A stretch of DNA of 64,000 nt from contig JASLPY010000014.1 of assembly GCA_030744755.1 (NCBI GenBank), positions 16,429 to 80,428 on the forward strand, written 5' to 3'. Below the pieces are notes generated by a model that was not told where the DNA came from, did no database searches, and saw nothing but the letters and a program-made list of their open reading frames with translations. This document shows, piece after piece, positions 27,801 to 35,517 of the stretch. Every line of letters begins with the position of its first letter. Within the stretch, counting starts at the first letter, position 1. A program made the translations under genes and the position numbers. The stretch is from Kiritimatiellia bacterium (lineage in GTDB: Bacteria; Verrucomicrobiota; Kiritimatiellia; UBA8416; JADHWI01).

Positions 27801-28766
27801 AACGGCCTCGCTTGGTTTATCCGCTTCTGCCTTAAGCTTTTCCAACCTCGCTATAAACTCGGCCCCCCTGACATATTTCTTCCCGTACGTCGTCGACAAG
27901 TCCTTTATTGCACGCTCCAACGGTACAATCAGTGCATCGAACTGCCCAGCACTGGCCGGCCCCGGAGTTACTGCCCCACCCGAAGCAATCTTACCTACCG
28001 GTGCAGCCACAACCTTCTGCCACTGCTTCTTGTCACCAAGGTAGCCGATGATGTTGGCAGTCAGCTTCTCCAGGTTGGCTCTATGCGGATTCTCTCCATA
28101 ACTGTAATGAGGCAGTCGCCAGCCCATGACTATAATGCGCCCCTTGCCAACCGAGTACTCAGCCATGGGTTTTTCGCCCGCACCAGGCGAGTTTGCGAGC
28201 AGCATGCCTCCCGAGATGCTCGTCCCATGGAAATCCGAGTAGGCCGGATAACCCTTGTTGCTTAAGTCAACCCTGCCGCCGTTGAATCTAAGGCCGTTGA
28301 AAACGGGATGCTTCTTATTGACAGGAATCAGCCCGGCGTACCCACTGTCATTCCCCGGACCGCCAAGCCTGGGTCGAGTTGGTTCAATCCCCAGGTTGTT
28401 GACCATCGCCAGCGCTGCACCAGAGAGATACAGACTACCGCCACCATTAACGTATCCCTTCAAAGCCTTCAGCGTTGGGGCGTCATAGATGGGGCCAGTC
28501 TGCGCAATGTCGTCGCCCTGGTGATACCAGATAACACTGAATTCTGAGATCTTCTGCGGTTTTCCTGAGGCGTTGGCAAATCTGCCGCCGCCCAGCGCGC
28601 GAACAGATGCCGCAGAATGCCGCTCCGTTCCGAGTTTGTAGGCAGCCTTACCCTCGGCCCCAAGCCTATCGGGAGACGCGGTCTTCACAAGGAACCCCAC
28701 GCTGGCAGCACTTACCGTCCCGGCAATCAGAAACGAGGCCCATGCAACCATACCAAGTTTTCTCAT
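24822..28766 (-). CDS. Large secreted CXXCH protein: GATase-like, hydrazine-synthase-alpha-like propeller, and SUMF1/FGE-like domain
   Basis: The gene encodes 1,314 residues with a GGAGGAG site and signal peptide MRKLGMVAWASFLIAGTVSA. The N-terminal ~240 residues resemble a class I glutamine-amidotransferase/ThuA-like fold (FSVIWYHQGDDIA, LKGYVNGGGSLYLSG, YSVGKGRIIVMGWRLPHY). The middle is a TolB/WD-like propeller shared with the genes at 29082 and 35518 (VLPNGRVMYLRWEYSD, NPDGTNQAEYYGSNSYWPN, DGSAFFNVPANVPISFQ). It carries two haem-binding motifs, SCVGCHEPQN and YCVGCHNGEKK. The last ~270 residues are a formylglycine-generating-enzyme-like domain (LVQIPSGEFVMGNDD, LPSEAQWEWACRAG, NMHGNVAEWTRSAY, RAVRGGSWYERP). 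The cysteine pair of true FGE is absent after RGGSW, so sulfatase activation is unlikely. A c-type-cytochrome-linked extracytoplasmic redox or binding role is inferred. Confidence 0.87.
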   Translation of the reverse strand: MRKLGMVAWASFLIAGTVSAASVGFLVKTASPDRLGAEGKAAYKLGTERHSAASVRALGGGRFANASGKPQKISEFSVIWYHQGDDIAQTGPIYDAPTLKALKGYVNGGGSLYLSGAALAMVNNLGIEPTRPRLGGPGNDSGYAGLIPVNKKHPVFNGLRFNGGRVDLSNKGYPAYSDFHGTSISGGMLLANSPGAGEKPMAEYSVGKGRIIVMGWRLPHYSYGENPHRANLEKLTANIIGYLGDKKQWQKVVAAPVGKIASGGAVTPGPASAGQFDALIVPLERAIKDLSTTYGKKYVRGAEFIARLEKLKAEADKPSEAVMKELTALRREALLSNPLLDFEKILLVRRTERNLALPANWQSNSSLRHTGYKNDIVTLSLGKLEGDLDLVFKPEGDKFVGDVDLHFNGDRMLFSMPGKNKRWQVYEAGVGGDGLRELPLIIEPDVDNYDACYLPNGNIIFTSTAPFVGVPCVKGSSHVTNIYLLETKTGKIRRLTIDQEHNWCPTVLPNGRVMYLRWEYSDIPHYVGRILFHMNPDGTNQAEYYGSNSYWPNAIFYARPVPGHPTMVAGIVTGHHGVKRIGELVLFDPAIGRFEADGVVQRIPGYGKEVEPIILDGLVNASWPKFLHPYPLSTKYFLVSAQLSSKDKWGLYLVDVFDNMMLLRRENGFALLEPIPMRKTEVPPVIPDRVDLARKDATVYITDIYEGPGLQGVPRGTVKKMRLFTYHYAYHGMGGQQNRVGMDGPWDVKRVLGTVPVEKDGSAFFNVPANVPISFQPLDAEGKAIQIMRSWTTAMPGENVSCVGCHEPQNMVPPTKGTIASRKRPVEITPWLGKTRGFSFVSEVQPVLDRYCVGCHNGEKKNKKGALLPNFTHRPAEHPEGATGGYRSGTKFTPSYMAIRRYVRTPTIESDMHLNAPYEWHADTTKLFQMLNKGHSNVKLDDESLDRLITWFDLGAPAHGTWKEVVGMAKVDNQSKRRRAMMALYAGINEDPEEPIDMVKNEFIMPRPRKARPRVDLKASHWPFNASNARSMQKENKRTIDLGEGISLELVQIPSGEFVMGNDDAWPDEGPCASVRIGKPFWMGSFEISNEQFARFDPKHDSRLEHGDFLQFSIRERGDSLNLPRQPVTRVSWAAAKSFCEWLSEKTGEKFDLPSEAQWEWACRAGTDTAMWFGPADADFGKMANLADINLKKMPTLGWGLPSGALPDWRPSRATVNDGAKVSATIEHCVATYAANPWGLFNMHGNVAEWTRSAYAPYPYIDGDGRNNAEHGPKRAVRGGSWYERPERASSSYRMAYHDYQKVFSVGFRVVCEE

Positions 28767-28814
28767 GAATCTCCTCCAGCCTTAAGCTTGTAAAATGCAA
28801 CAAATGATCACGGA

Positions 28815-28843
28815 ATCATAGCACCCAGAGCCAGGGATGAGAA
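28815..28843 (-). promoter_or_regulatory. Candidate promoter for the gene ending at 24822
   Basis: On the minus strand TTCTCA and TATGAT are separated by 17 bp. The -10-like hexamer lies about 48 bp upstream of the ATG at 28766. The -10 match is good and the -35 match weak. Confidence 0.3.
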
Positions 28844-28880
28844 GCCCGGCCTGTGCAATGCAGCGATGAAGAATCGCTGC

Positions 28881-28981
28881 AGGGATTAGGCGTTAGGGGT
28901 TAGGCGTTAGCGGGAAAGCTCCGCCCTCCGCGTAGCGCCTAACCACTAACCACTGCGTTCTGCGCTCACAGCGCAGAACGC
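28881..28981. repeat. Two hairpins in a divergent promoter region (TTAGGC-type repeat and 12-bp perfect palindrome)
   Basis: First come short direct repeats of the type GTTAGGC/GTTAGGG, whose GGTTAGGCG arm pairs with CGCCTAACC about 40 bp later. Next, at 28955-28981, is a perfect 12-bp stem GCGTTCTGCGCT/AGCGCAGAACGC with a CAC loop. They fill the gap between the divergent genes starting at 28766 and 29082. Neither stem is followed by a T-run on the plus strand. Confidence 0.7.
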
Positions 28982-29081
28982 TCAACCCAAGAAAACAATT
29001 CACAATACCGACAGGAATGTGACATCATTTGTCCGTGCTCCAATAGGGCGACAACAGTCCACAAACCAAGGAACGCGACGC

Positions 29082-31253
29082 ATGAAGTTACTGGCCTGCC
29101 TCCTGACGCTCGTGATTGCAGCCGGATCTGCGCTCTCTGCTGAGCCGACTCCGGACGATTCCACCAGCCGCACAAGATTGCTGGCGCCATTTCGCGACAA
29201 GATCGAACGCATCATCTTCACCAAGCACTTTGACATGGGCGGGTCTCACTATGCATACACCGATGCAGTGAGTGACGAGGATACTCTCAACCCCAGGGGA
29301 ACCGTGAAGGAGTTCAACTTCAAGGGTGGATCCAGTTTGTGCCTGTTGGAGATTGGTGATGATTATGCCGTCAAGGAAACCACGCTGCTCCACGATGAAG
29401 ACGGGGTCTTCCGTGACCCGGACGTGTCGCATGACGGCAAACGCATTCTTTTCGCATGGAAGAAGTCCGCACGCGGCGATGACTACCATCTATACGAGAT
29501 GGAGTTTGAGACGCGCAAAGTCCGCCAGTTGACTCACGGCCTGGGCCTGGCTGATTACGAGGGTATCTACCTGCCTGATGGAAACATCATGTTCAGTTCC
29601 ACCCGCTGTTACCAGAACGTCGATTGCTGGCACGTAAGCGTCTGCAACATGTACCTGATGGATGGGGATGGCAGTTTCATGCGGCGCGTTGGATTCGACC
29701 AGGTGCACAGCAACTATCCCCAGGTTCATCCGGAGAGTGGTCTCGTTACCTACACGCGCTGGGAATACAACGATCGCGGCCAGATCTATCCGCAGCCCCT
29801 GTTTCAAATGTATCCGAATGGAGCACAGCAGACCGAGTTCTACGGAAACAACTCCTACTTTCCAACAACCATCCTTCATGCCCGGGGAATTCCGGGCACA
29901 GGCAAAGTCCTCGCCGTCCTTTCCGGCCACCACACGAAACAGACCGGAAAACTGGCCATTATCGATCCTGCCAAGGGGAGGCAGGAAACAAGCGGTGTGA
30001 CACTTCTCGCTCCGGTCAGCAAACCTACTGGTCTGATAAAGATCGACAGGTACGGCCAGGGCGGAGACCAATGGCAGTATCCCTATCCCCTGGATGAAGA
30101 CAACTACCTGGTGACATTCCGCCCCAACGGGCAACGCCACTTTGGCATCTACTTTATGAACAAGGATGGCAAGCGAGCGCTCCTCGCGTCAGACCCTGCC
30201 ATCTCCTGCAACCAGCCCATCCCACTGGCTCCGCGCACTCTTCCCCCAAAGGCCGCCTACCCTGTTGACTGGCGTAAGAAGACAGGGGTGTTCACTATCC
30301 AGGACATCTACCACGGCCCCGGCCTGGCAGGCATCCCACGGGGTACGGTGAAGAAGGTAAGAGTCGTAGCGCTGGATTTCATGGTCACGGACATCGGGCG
30401 AAAGCACGGGCCCTCAACCATCAGCGACCTGGCGGCCTGGGACGTGAAGATCGTTCTTGGCGAAGCACCCGTTTATGAAGACGGTTCCGCCGCCTTTGAA
30501 GTTCCCGCACGCACCCCCGTATACTTCCAGGCCATTGATGCAAAAGGCCACGTTGTACAGACCATGCGTTCGTGGTCGACACTCATGCCTGGTGAGGTCT
30601 TCGGTTGTATAGGATGCCACGAGGATAAGAACGAGGTCGTGCCCAACAAGGCTATAACCATGGCCCAAAAGAAAGGTGTGAAGCCGTTAGATCCATTCTA
30701 TGACATCACAGGCAAGGGTTTCAGCTTTCCAAAAATGATTCAGCCGATTCTAGACGCAAGGTGCGTAGAGTGCCATAAGGGCGATAAAACCGACCCGCCG
30801 GACTTACGCGCCACCCCCGTCTGGGACAATCGTGCGCGCAAGTCCTGGAACCAGGCTTACCACGCACTGATTTCCACAGGCAGGCCCGGTCCTCCCGCCA
30901 ACGATACGAGTCAACGACTGGGCACCATCGCCGAAAAGTCGAAGTATTTGAACTGGATAGGCCGCTGGTCCGTACCCGTGATGATTCCGCCATACTCTCA
31001 CGGCTCATCGCAGAGTCCCTTGATTGCCTTACTGGAGAAGGGACACGAGAAGGTAAAGATGACGCGCGAAGAAATGGATAAGATAGCCTGCTGGATAGAC
31101 CTGGCACTTCCGCATTCCGGAGAATGGACCGAAGGTATGAAGCCTGAGGACAAGGCGATCTACATGAACGTCTACCAGAAACGCATGGAATTGCAGAAGC
31201 AGGAAACCGCGAATCTCCATGAATACATCGACAGCATTGGGAAAGTGGAGTGA
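29082..31253 (+). CDS. Secreted hydrazine-synthase-alpha-like protein with two CXXCH motifs
   Basis: I choose ATG 29082 (MKLLACLLTLVIAAGSALSA, a signal peptide) with AAGGA upstream. An upstream in-frame ATG at 29019 would bury the signal peptide. The protein is 723 residues. Residues about 30-480 are a beta-propeller with TolB-like blades (RDPDVSHDGKRILFAWKKS, LPDGNIMFSSTRC, VTYTRWEYNDRGQIYPQPLF, AVLSGHHTKQTGKLAIID) and the segment IYHGPGLAGIPRGTVKKVRV. This segment is typical of proteins annotated with the HZS alpha-subunit middle domain in PVC bacteria. Then come GCIGCHEDKN and RCVECHKGDK, two c-type haem sites, and a C-terminal helical region. It diverges from 24822-28766, which shares the propeller core. 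It is not anammox hydrazine synthase itself; the real substrate is unknown. Confidence 0.87.
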   Translation: MKLLACLLTLVIAAGSALSAEPTPDDSTSRTRLLAPFRDKIERIIFTKHFDMGGSHYAYTDAVSDEDTLNPRGTVKEFNFKGGSSLCLLEIGDDYAVKETTLLHDEDGVFRDPDVSHDGKRILFAWKKSARGDDYHLYEMEFETRKVRQLTHGLGLADYEGIYLPDGNIMFSSTRCYQNVDCWHVSVCNMYLMDGDGSFMRRVGFDQVHSNYPQVHPESGLVTYTRWEYNDRGQIYPQPLFQMYPNGAQQTEFYGNNSYFPTTILHARGIPGTGKVLAVLSGHHTKQTGKLAIIDPAKGRQETSGVTLLAPVSKPTGLIKIDRYGQGGDQWQYPYPLDEDNYLVTFRPNGQRHFGIYFMNKDGKRALLASDPAISCNQPIPLAPRTLPPKAAYPVDWRKKTGVFTIQDIYHGPGLAGIPRGTVKKVRVVALDFMVTDIGRKHGPSTISDLAAWDVKIVLGEAPVYEDGSAAFEVPARTPVYFQAIDAKGHVVQTMRSWSTLMPGEVFGCIGCHEDKNEVVPNKAITMAQKKGVKPLDPFYDITGKGFSFPKMIQPILDARCVECHKGDKTDPPDLRATPVWDNRARKSWNQAYHALISTGRPGPPANDTSQRLGTIAEKSKYLNWIGRWSVPVMIPPYSHGSSQSPLIALLEKGHEKVKMTREEMDKIACWIDLALPHSGEWTEGMKPEDKAIYMNVYQKRMELQKQETANLHEYIDSIGKVE

Positions 31254-31315
31254 GGTAGAGCGCAAGGGAGAACTTCGTGCAAACGCGCGCGTAGACTGCC
31301 ACCGATAGCCACTGC

Positions 31316-31391
31316 GGGCACCGAGGCCGGTGCCCCTCCCGCCGTTGGTCGTGCTCTGCACTTGGGAGGGTCGCCGGCCTCGGCGACCGTG
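31316..31391 (+). repeat. Three-stem structured repeat, copy 3
   Basis: Hairpin 1 is GGGCACCG/CGGTGCCC (copy 1 has GGGCAGCG/CGCTGCCC). The terminal hairpin is GGTCGCCG-gcct-CGGCGACC (copy 1 has GGTCCGCG/CGCGGACC). Both stems stay fully paired. It lies between two co-directional genes. Confidence 0.82.
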
Positions 31392-31505
31392 CCAAAAGGA
31401 ACGCGACGACCTGGCGCCACCCCCTGATCTTTCCCACACTTGATCATTATTCAGGAACATTCCTGTATTGAAACGCGCAGTAAGTCGCGCTACTGTTAAC
31501 TCGTC

Positions 31506-32237
31506 ATGAACAGGCGAAAATACATCCTTCCGTCGATTCTCTGCGTCCTTTTTACGGCACATTCTGCGATGTGCTCCGGCTTTGTCATTGTCAAGGTAAT
31601 GGATGCGTTCAAAGAAACAGAAATGAATATCATCACGATGGATGAATACAAGGTTCTGAACAACAGAGTCATGGCAGAGCGCATGTACCACATGAGGGCA
31701 GTACAATTGGCCGAGGCCAAGTGGAGAGAGACTTATCCCGAACACCGCTACCCGGGCAGACAACTTTCCTCAAGGACAGTCAAGGTACTCCACCGGGCTC
31801 CCACCAGGGAGAGGGCCCAGAAGCAGATCGAGTACATGAAGCAGTTCAAGATCAACATAAACGCCCAGTCGAATAACGGAGGCAACTACAACAACGGTAA
31901 TCGCCACAACAACCGTGGGCACAACAATCGGCAGCAGGAAGAGAAGCGACGCGAAGAGGAACGGAAGAGAAAGAAAGAGGAGAAGAAGGCATACCTCTCA
32001 AGAGCCTTCAACCTGTATGCTGAAGCCATCAACGGTATGATCGCCGAGAAGTACCCCGATATGCAAGCTGCCCTCGAGCCTGTCGAAACAAAAGGGGGCC
32101 TTCCCTCCTCAAGCGCATCGGGCAGAACCATCAAGCGCATCGGATCAGGCGGCACTACCACCCTGATGAAGAGCGGAAGCCTTACGTCGGGCGGCTCCAG
32201 CCTCTCCAAGGGAACCACCAAGCGTTTGGGAGAATAG
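31506..32237 (+). CDS. Small secreted Asn-rich / charged coiled-coil protein, hypothetical
   Basis: The gene encodes 243 residues from ATG 31506. No clear ribosome-binding site is visible. MNRRKYILPSILCVLFTAHS is a signal peptide, cleaved perhaps after MCS. The mature protein has a helical segment (about residues 45-115), then a low-complexity stretch NNGGNYNNGNRHNNRGHNNR. A strongly charged helix (EEKRREEERKRKKEEKK) follows, then a Ser/Gly/Thr-rich basic tail. I do not recognise a family. The low-complexity Asn/Gly/His segment and the exported location suggest a structural or binding role, but nothing shows it. Codon usage looks like that of neighbours, and the length of the open frame with a signal peptide supports a real gene. 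Confidence 0.65.
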   Translation: MNRRKYILPSILCVLFTAHSAMCSGFVIVKVMDAFKETEMNIITMDEYKVLNNRVMAERMYHMRAVQLAEAKWRETYPEHRYPGRQLSSRTVKVLHRAPTRERAQKQIEYMKQFKININAQSNNGGNYNNGNRHNNRGHNNRQQEEKRREEERKRKKEEKKAYLSRAFNLYAEAINGMIAEKYPDMQAALEPVETKGGLPSSSASGRTIKRIGSGGTTTLMKSGSLTSGGSSLSKGTTKRLGE

Positions 32238-32283
32238 TCCCGCCACGACATCCCCCCTCCGGGCACTCTAATACCAGTCTCCG

Positions 32284-32345
32284 ACTACAAACGAATTCCT
32301 GTACACGCTTACGCCGTTTGTAGTTAAGCCCGTAAGGGCTGTTCT
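32284..32345. repeat. Distant GTAG-REP unit of the RAYT family
   Basis: CTACAAACG...CGTTTGTAG cores match those at 4801-5805. The right unit has GTAG then GCCC-gtaa-GGGC, keeping the GTAA loop with a different stem. The left unit has the core but no outward hairpin. Confidence 0.7.
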
Positions 32346-32387
32346 TCACCGTGCTGCTGCGGCCGCTTGAGTAAGCGCCATTCGCCC

Positions 32388-33065
32388 CTACGCCCCGCCT
32401 TCTTCCCCCTTATCAACTTCCACCCAGAGTGTGGCGCGACGCATGAACTCGGTGGCGTCTTTGATGTCCAGTTTCTCTTTGATGTGCTGGCGGTGGGCAT
32501 CAACGGTCTTTACGCTAACTTTGAGACGTTCCGCCACCAGCGTACGTGACAATCCATGCCCGAAAAGCTCAAACACTTCGAGTTCCCGATCCCCCAGTGC
32601 GTCGACAAGCCGTCCCGGCAATGTGTCTTCGCTCTCTTTCTCTGGTGCTGTCTTCTTCAGGTTGAGCGCCACCTGCTCGCTGACATAGCGACGCCCCTGC
32701 AGGACGGTGTGAATTGCATTAAGGATTGTTCTGGAGACCTCCTGCTTCATGACGTATCCCAGCGCACCGGCACGCAACGCACGCCTGGCATAAACCGCCT
32801 CATCATGCATCGAAAGGATCAGTACACGCGTCTGGGGCCAACGGTCACGGATGATCTTGGTCAGATCGATTCCATTCGAGCCTTCGAGAAAAATGTCAAC
32901 TATCGCAAGGTCGGGACGCAGCAGCTCCAGGCGTTTAGCCGCATCTTCTACATTCGCCGCCTCGCCGCAAACGTTCAGCGAGGGGTCCTCCTCAATAAGC
33001 TGCGCCAGCCCGTCACGCAAAATGGGATGGTCATCAACCAGGAACACTCTATGTACTTTGCCCAT
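32388..33065 (-). CDS. NarL/FixJ-type two-component response regulator
   Basis: The gene encodes 225 residues with a GGAG site upstream. The receiver domain occupies residues 1-125: acidic pair VFLVDDHPILRDGL (Asp11-Asp12), phosphoacceptor Asp57 in LAIVDIFLEGSNG, Ser in VLILSMHDE, and Lys in GYVMKQE. The C-terminal LuxR-type helix-turn-helix is GDRELEVFELFGHGLSRTLV followed by KVSVKTVDAHRQHIKEKL. It is a transcription regulator, phosphorylated by the kinase encoded 56 bp upstream (33122-34927) on the same strand. Target genes cannot be read from the sequence. Confidence 0.95.
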   Translation of the reverse strand: MGKVHRVFLVDDHPILRDGLAQLIEEDPSLNVCGEAANVEDAAKRLELLRPDLAIVDIFLEGSNGIDLTKIIRDRWPQTRVLILSMHDEAVYARRALRAGALGYVMKQEVSRTILNAIHTVLQGRRYVSEQVALNLKKTAPEKESEDTLPGRLVDALGDRELEVFELFGHGLSRTLVAERLKVSVKTVDAHRQHIKEKLDIKDATEFMRRATLWVEVDKGEEGGA

Positions 33066-33121
33066 GTAGATCTCACTCCCTACCGGGCATATACCCGGAG
33101 TTGAATCTCAGAAAGCCCTCA

Positions 33122-34927
33122 TTACCCAGCGACCGGCGCATGATCCACAAAGCTGCAGCAGACCTTCGTTCCCGCACCAGGCACGCTTTCAATACTCAGC
33201 GACCCACCACACATTTCCCCACGGTACCTCATGGTTCTCAGTCCCATGCCCGCGGTGTCATCCGTTGCAGGTAAGCCGGATCCATTATCCTCAATACGGA
33301 GTTCCCCCGCAAGGTCTTCTACCAAGAGACTGACCTTTATAGAATCACCACCACCATGCTTGATTGCATTGGCAATCGCCTCCTGGGCTATTCGATAAAG
33401 ATTCGTCGCCACGTCATTGTCATGCACGGGCGATGGCTCGGCACATTCGAACAGGCAATTCATACTGGAGACCTCGCTGGTCTCCACCGCGAGACTCCTC
33501 AATGCGTGGGAAAGCCCTTCCTCCACAATTTCTACAGGCATCAGGCCCCTGACAATGAACTTGGCGTGTGCGATCGCTTCGTTTATCAGCGAGGAAATGC
33601 GACTGGCAGAGGTCGAGTCCTTGTGATGATCACTTTCAAGCCTTCTTGAGAGCGATTCCCCCAGGCAGGAAATCCCGGCCAGTTCCTGGCCCAGCGAGTC
33701 ATGCAGGTCCCGGCCAATGCGCTTACGCTCCGCGCTGCTTATCCTCAGCACCTCCTGCTCCGCCTGTCGCCTCTCGGCGACCTCGCGGCCCAGTTGCATG
33801 TTTGCCGCTGCAAGCTCATGAGTACGCTCCGCCACACGCTTCTCCAGTTGTGCATGCGCTTCCTCGAGTTTCGCTTCGGCACGCTTCCGCTCGGAAAGCT
33901 CCACTGTCAGCTCCTGCGTTGTGAGCGCCACCTGCCGCTTGAGCAGTTTGTTCCAAACCAGGATCAGGACAAACAGGCCCATGGTCACTGCGGCGACGAC
34001 AGATACCCATGTCCAGAAGATACGGGTACGGTAGAACGGTACTTGCTCCAGTCGCAGCCACTTGTCGCGCAGCAATCTCTGCTCTTCCTCCGTGATGCTG
34101 TCCAGGCCCCTCTGGAGAATATCACGCAGAATCGGCATGTCCTTCCTGGAAGCCATGCTGAACTCGTAGGCAGGCCCCACACGGCCCGCGATCTTGAGAT
34201 TGGTGATGTTGTTCTTCTCAATATGGTAGGTAGCCGTGGCGAGATCGATAACCAGGATATCAACGTCTCCAACTGAGAGATCCAACAGGCCGTCCAGGTC
34301 CGTCTTGATAGGCACAAGATTCATCTGGGGATAAGTAGAGCGGATGAAGTCAGAAATAGCGTACTTGTGCCCCGAAGCCATCCGCATGGATTGCATCTTG
34401 TCCAGTGTCAGGGAGCCCTTCAAGGTATCGAGCGTGAGTAAAACAACGGGAATCTGCAGATAGGGCTCAGTCAGCAACCATTTAGCTTGAGCGGACACAT
34501 CACTGCGCATGGCAGCATGAACGTCTATCTTCCCCGCGCGCTCCGCCACCTGTACTTCTTCCCAGGAACCAGCGCCCAGTGGATCGAACTTGATTTTGAG
34601 TTTCTGCTGAAGAAGCGCCACGTAGTCGGTTTCCAAACCCACGTATGCCGCAGGATCATCCATCGGCTCCTCAGGAAACCAGCGCGGGTCGTAAGCCAGC
34701 ACAAGGGGACGGTCCAGCCCCTCCAGCCACTCGCGCTGTTCGGGAAGAAGAACGTCAGGCTGCGCGGTGTCAGCAGCACCCTCGCCCTCATCCGCGGACA
34801 CCCCGCCGCAGGTCAGGCCTATCAGAGCATACAGCAGAAACCGGCGCATGACCCAACACCGGGGGCGTTTCTTTAACTGTGCGTTCATCCTCATAAGCTC
34901 AAGCGTCATTGGCAGATGTGCATGCAT
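33122..34927 (-). CDS. Hybrid-sensor histidine kinase with periplasmic solute-binding-type sensor (NarX/DegS-like output)
   Basis: The longest frame is 601 residues. The true start may be one of the later ATGs (for example 34888), because no clear ribosome-binding site decides it. After a signal sequence (MRRFLLYALIGLTCGGVSAD) there is a solute-binding-protein-like sensor (SBP_bac_3). Its strings include RPLVLAYDPRWFP, AAYVGLETDYVALLQQKLKI, GKIDVHAAMRSDV, GDVDILVIDLATATYHIEK and YEFSMASRKDMPILRDIL. A transmembrane segment is IFWTWVSVVAAVTMGLFVLI, then a long coiled coil. HisKA_3 follows with phosphoacceptor His in RIGRDLHDSLGQELAGIS, and a HATPase with RIAQEAIANAIKHGGG, IEDNGSGLP and MGLRTMRYRGEMCGG. 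It probably detects a small ligand, such as an amino acid or organic acid, outside the inner membrane and phosphorylates the regulator at 32388. Confidence 0.92.
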   Translation of the reverse strand: MHAHLPMTLELMRMNAQLKKRPRCWVMRRFLLYALIGLTCGGVSADEGEGAADTAQPDVLLPEQREWLEGLDRPLVLAYDPRWFPEEPMDDPAAYVGLETDYVALLQQKLKIKFDPLGAGSWEEVQVAERAGKIDVHAAMRSDVSAQAKWLLTEPYLQIPVVLLTLDTLKGSLTLDKMQSMRMASGHKYAISDFIRSTYPQMNLVPIKTDLDGLLDLSVGDVDILVIDLATATYHIEKNNITNLKIAGRVGPAYEFSMASRKDMPILRDILQRGLDSITEEEQRLLRDKWLRLEQVPFYRTRIFWTWVSVVAAVTMGLFVLILVWNKLLKRQVALTTQELTVELSERKRAEAKLEEAHAQLEKRVAERTHELAAANMQLGREVAERRQAEQEVLRISSAERKRIGRDLHDSLGQELAGISCLGESLSRRLESDHHKDSTSASRISSLINEAIAHAKFIVRGLMPVEIVEEGLSHALRSLAVETSEVSSMNCLFECAEPSPVHDNDVATNLYRIAQEAIANAIKHGGGDSIKVSLLVEDLAGELRIEDNGSGLPATDDTAGMGLRTMRYRGEMCGGSLSIESVPGAGTKVCCSFVDHAPVAG

Positions 34928-35445
34928 TCTGCCATAGCTTTCAACGACAACACAACCAGTCAGTCAGGTCGAGCCTATTGCGCTGTGGCGCAACCAGCGT
35001 GGGGTAATGGAGTTATGGAGTGGTGTCAGAATAGCGTTCCCCCAAGCGGTGGTGATATTTCTTAAGCTTTCTGAGGCATCAAGTGAATTACTGATTGTTT
35101 TCTTCATTTTCTTAACCAGAAGGCTACTGACGCGGGGATCGGTTGCGTTGCATAAAGTTCTTCATGATTCTCCATACGACCGATTCATTGCTTGCACGGA
35201 GCATGACCGAACGCATGCTACCGATACGTTCAGGCGGCTCCGCCGGATCGGCGAGCAGGAGAGTGCGAGTAGGATCGGCGACTGCACCCATTCCCAACCG
35301 CAGATCATAATCGCACTCATACCCCTCGCCGTTCCCAGCGGAGCGATCCCCACTCCAATACTCCAGCACTCCAGCATTCCATCCGAGGGCGCTAACAGCG
35401 CCATCGGCTCAGTCAGGTTGAAACGTCCTTCCCGCCAGCACGGGA
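34928..35445. other. Gene-poor intergenic region with repeat remnants
   Basis: No convincing gene is seen. It contains GATCATAATCGCACTC at 35303-35318, which recurs as an inverted repeat at 42883-42967, and ACTCCAGCACTCCAG-type short direct repeats near 35365. A reading frame on the minus strand (about 35124-35369) has no ribosome-binding site or recognisable domain. Confidence 0.5.
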
Positions 35446-35508
35446 GGGACCTCTCGGAGATAGGTCCCTACTTCTTAAGTACATACCTATCTCCGAGAGG
35501 CATGTCCC
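35446..35508. repeat. CCTATCTCCGAGAGG hairpin pair, copy 1
   Basis: Two hairpins share the loop CCTATCTCCGAGAGG in opposite orientation. The left one is closed by GGGA/TCCC with GTAG adjacent on the minus strand. The right one is closed by CAT/ATG with one mismatch, and GTAC stands in the GTAG position. It is just downstream of the gene ending at 35518. Confidence 0.78.
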
Positions 35509-35517
35509 CTGCTCCGC

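Noticed and set aside
28955..28981. Intrinsic terminator
   Set aside because: The stem is perfect, but it lies between divergent starts and has no following T-run.
35124..35404. Small frames in the gap 34928-35517
   Set aside because: Two overlapping frames with no ribosome-binding site or domain lie in a repeat-bearing region. They are more likely remnants or chance.
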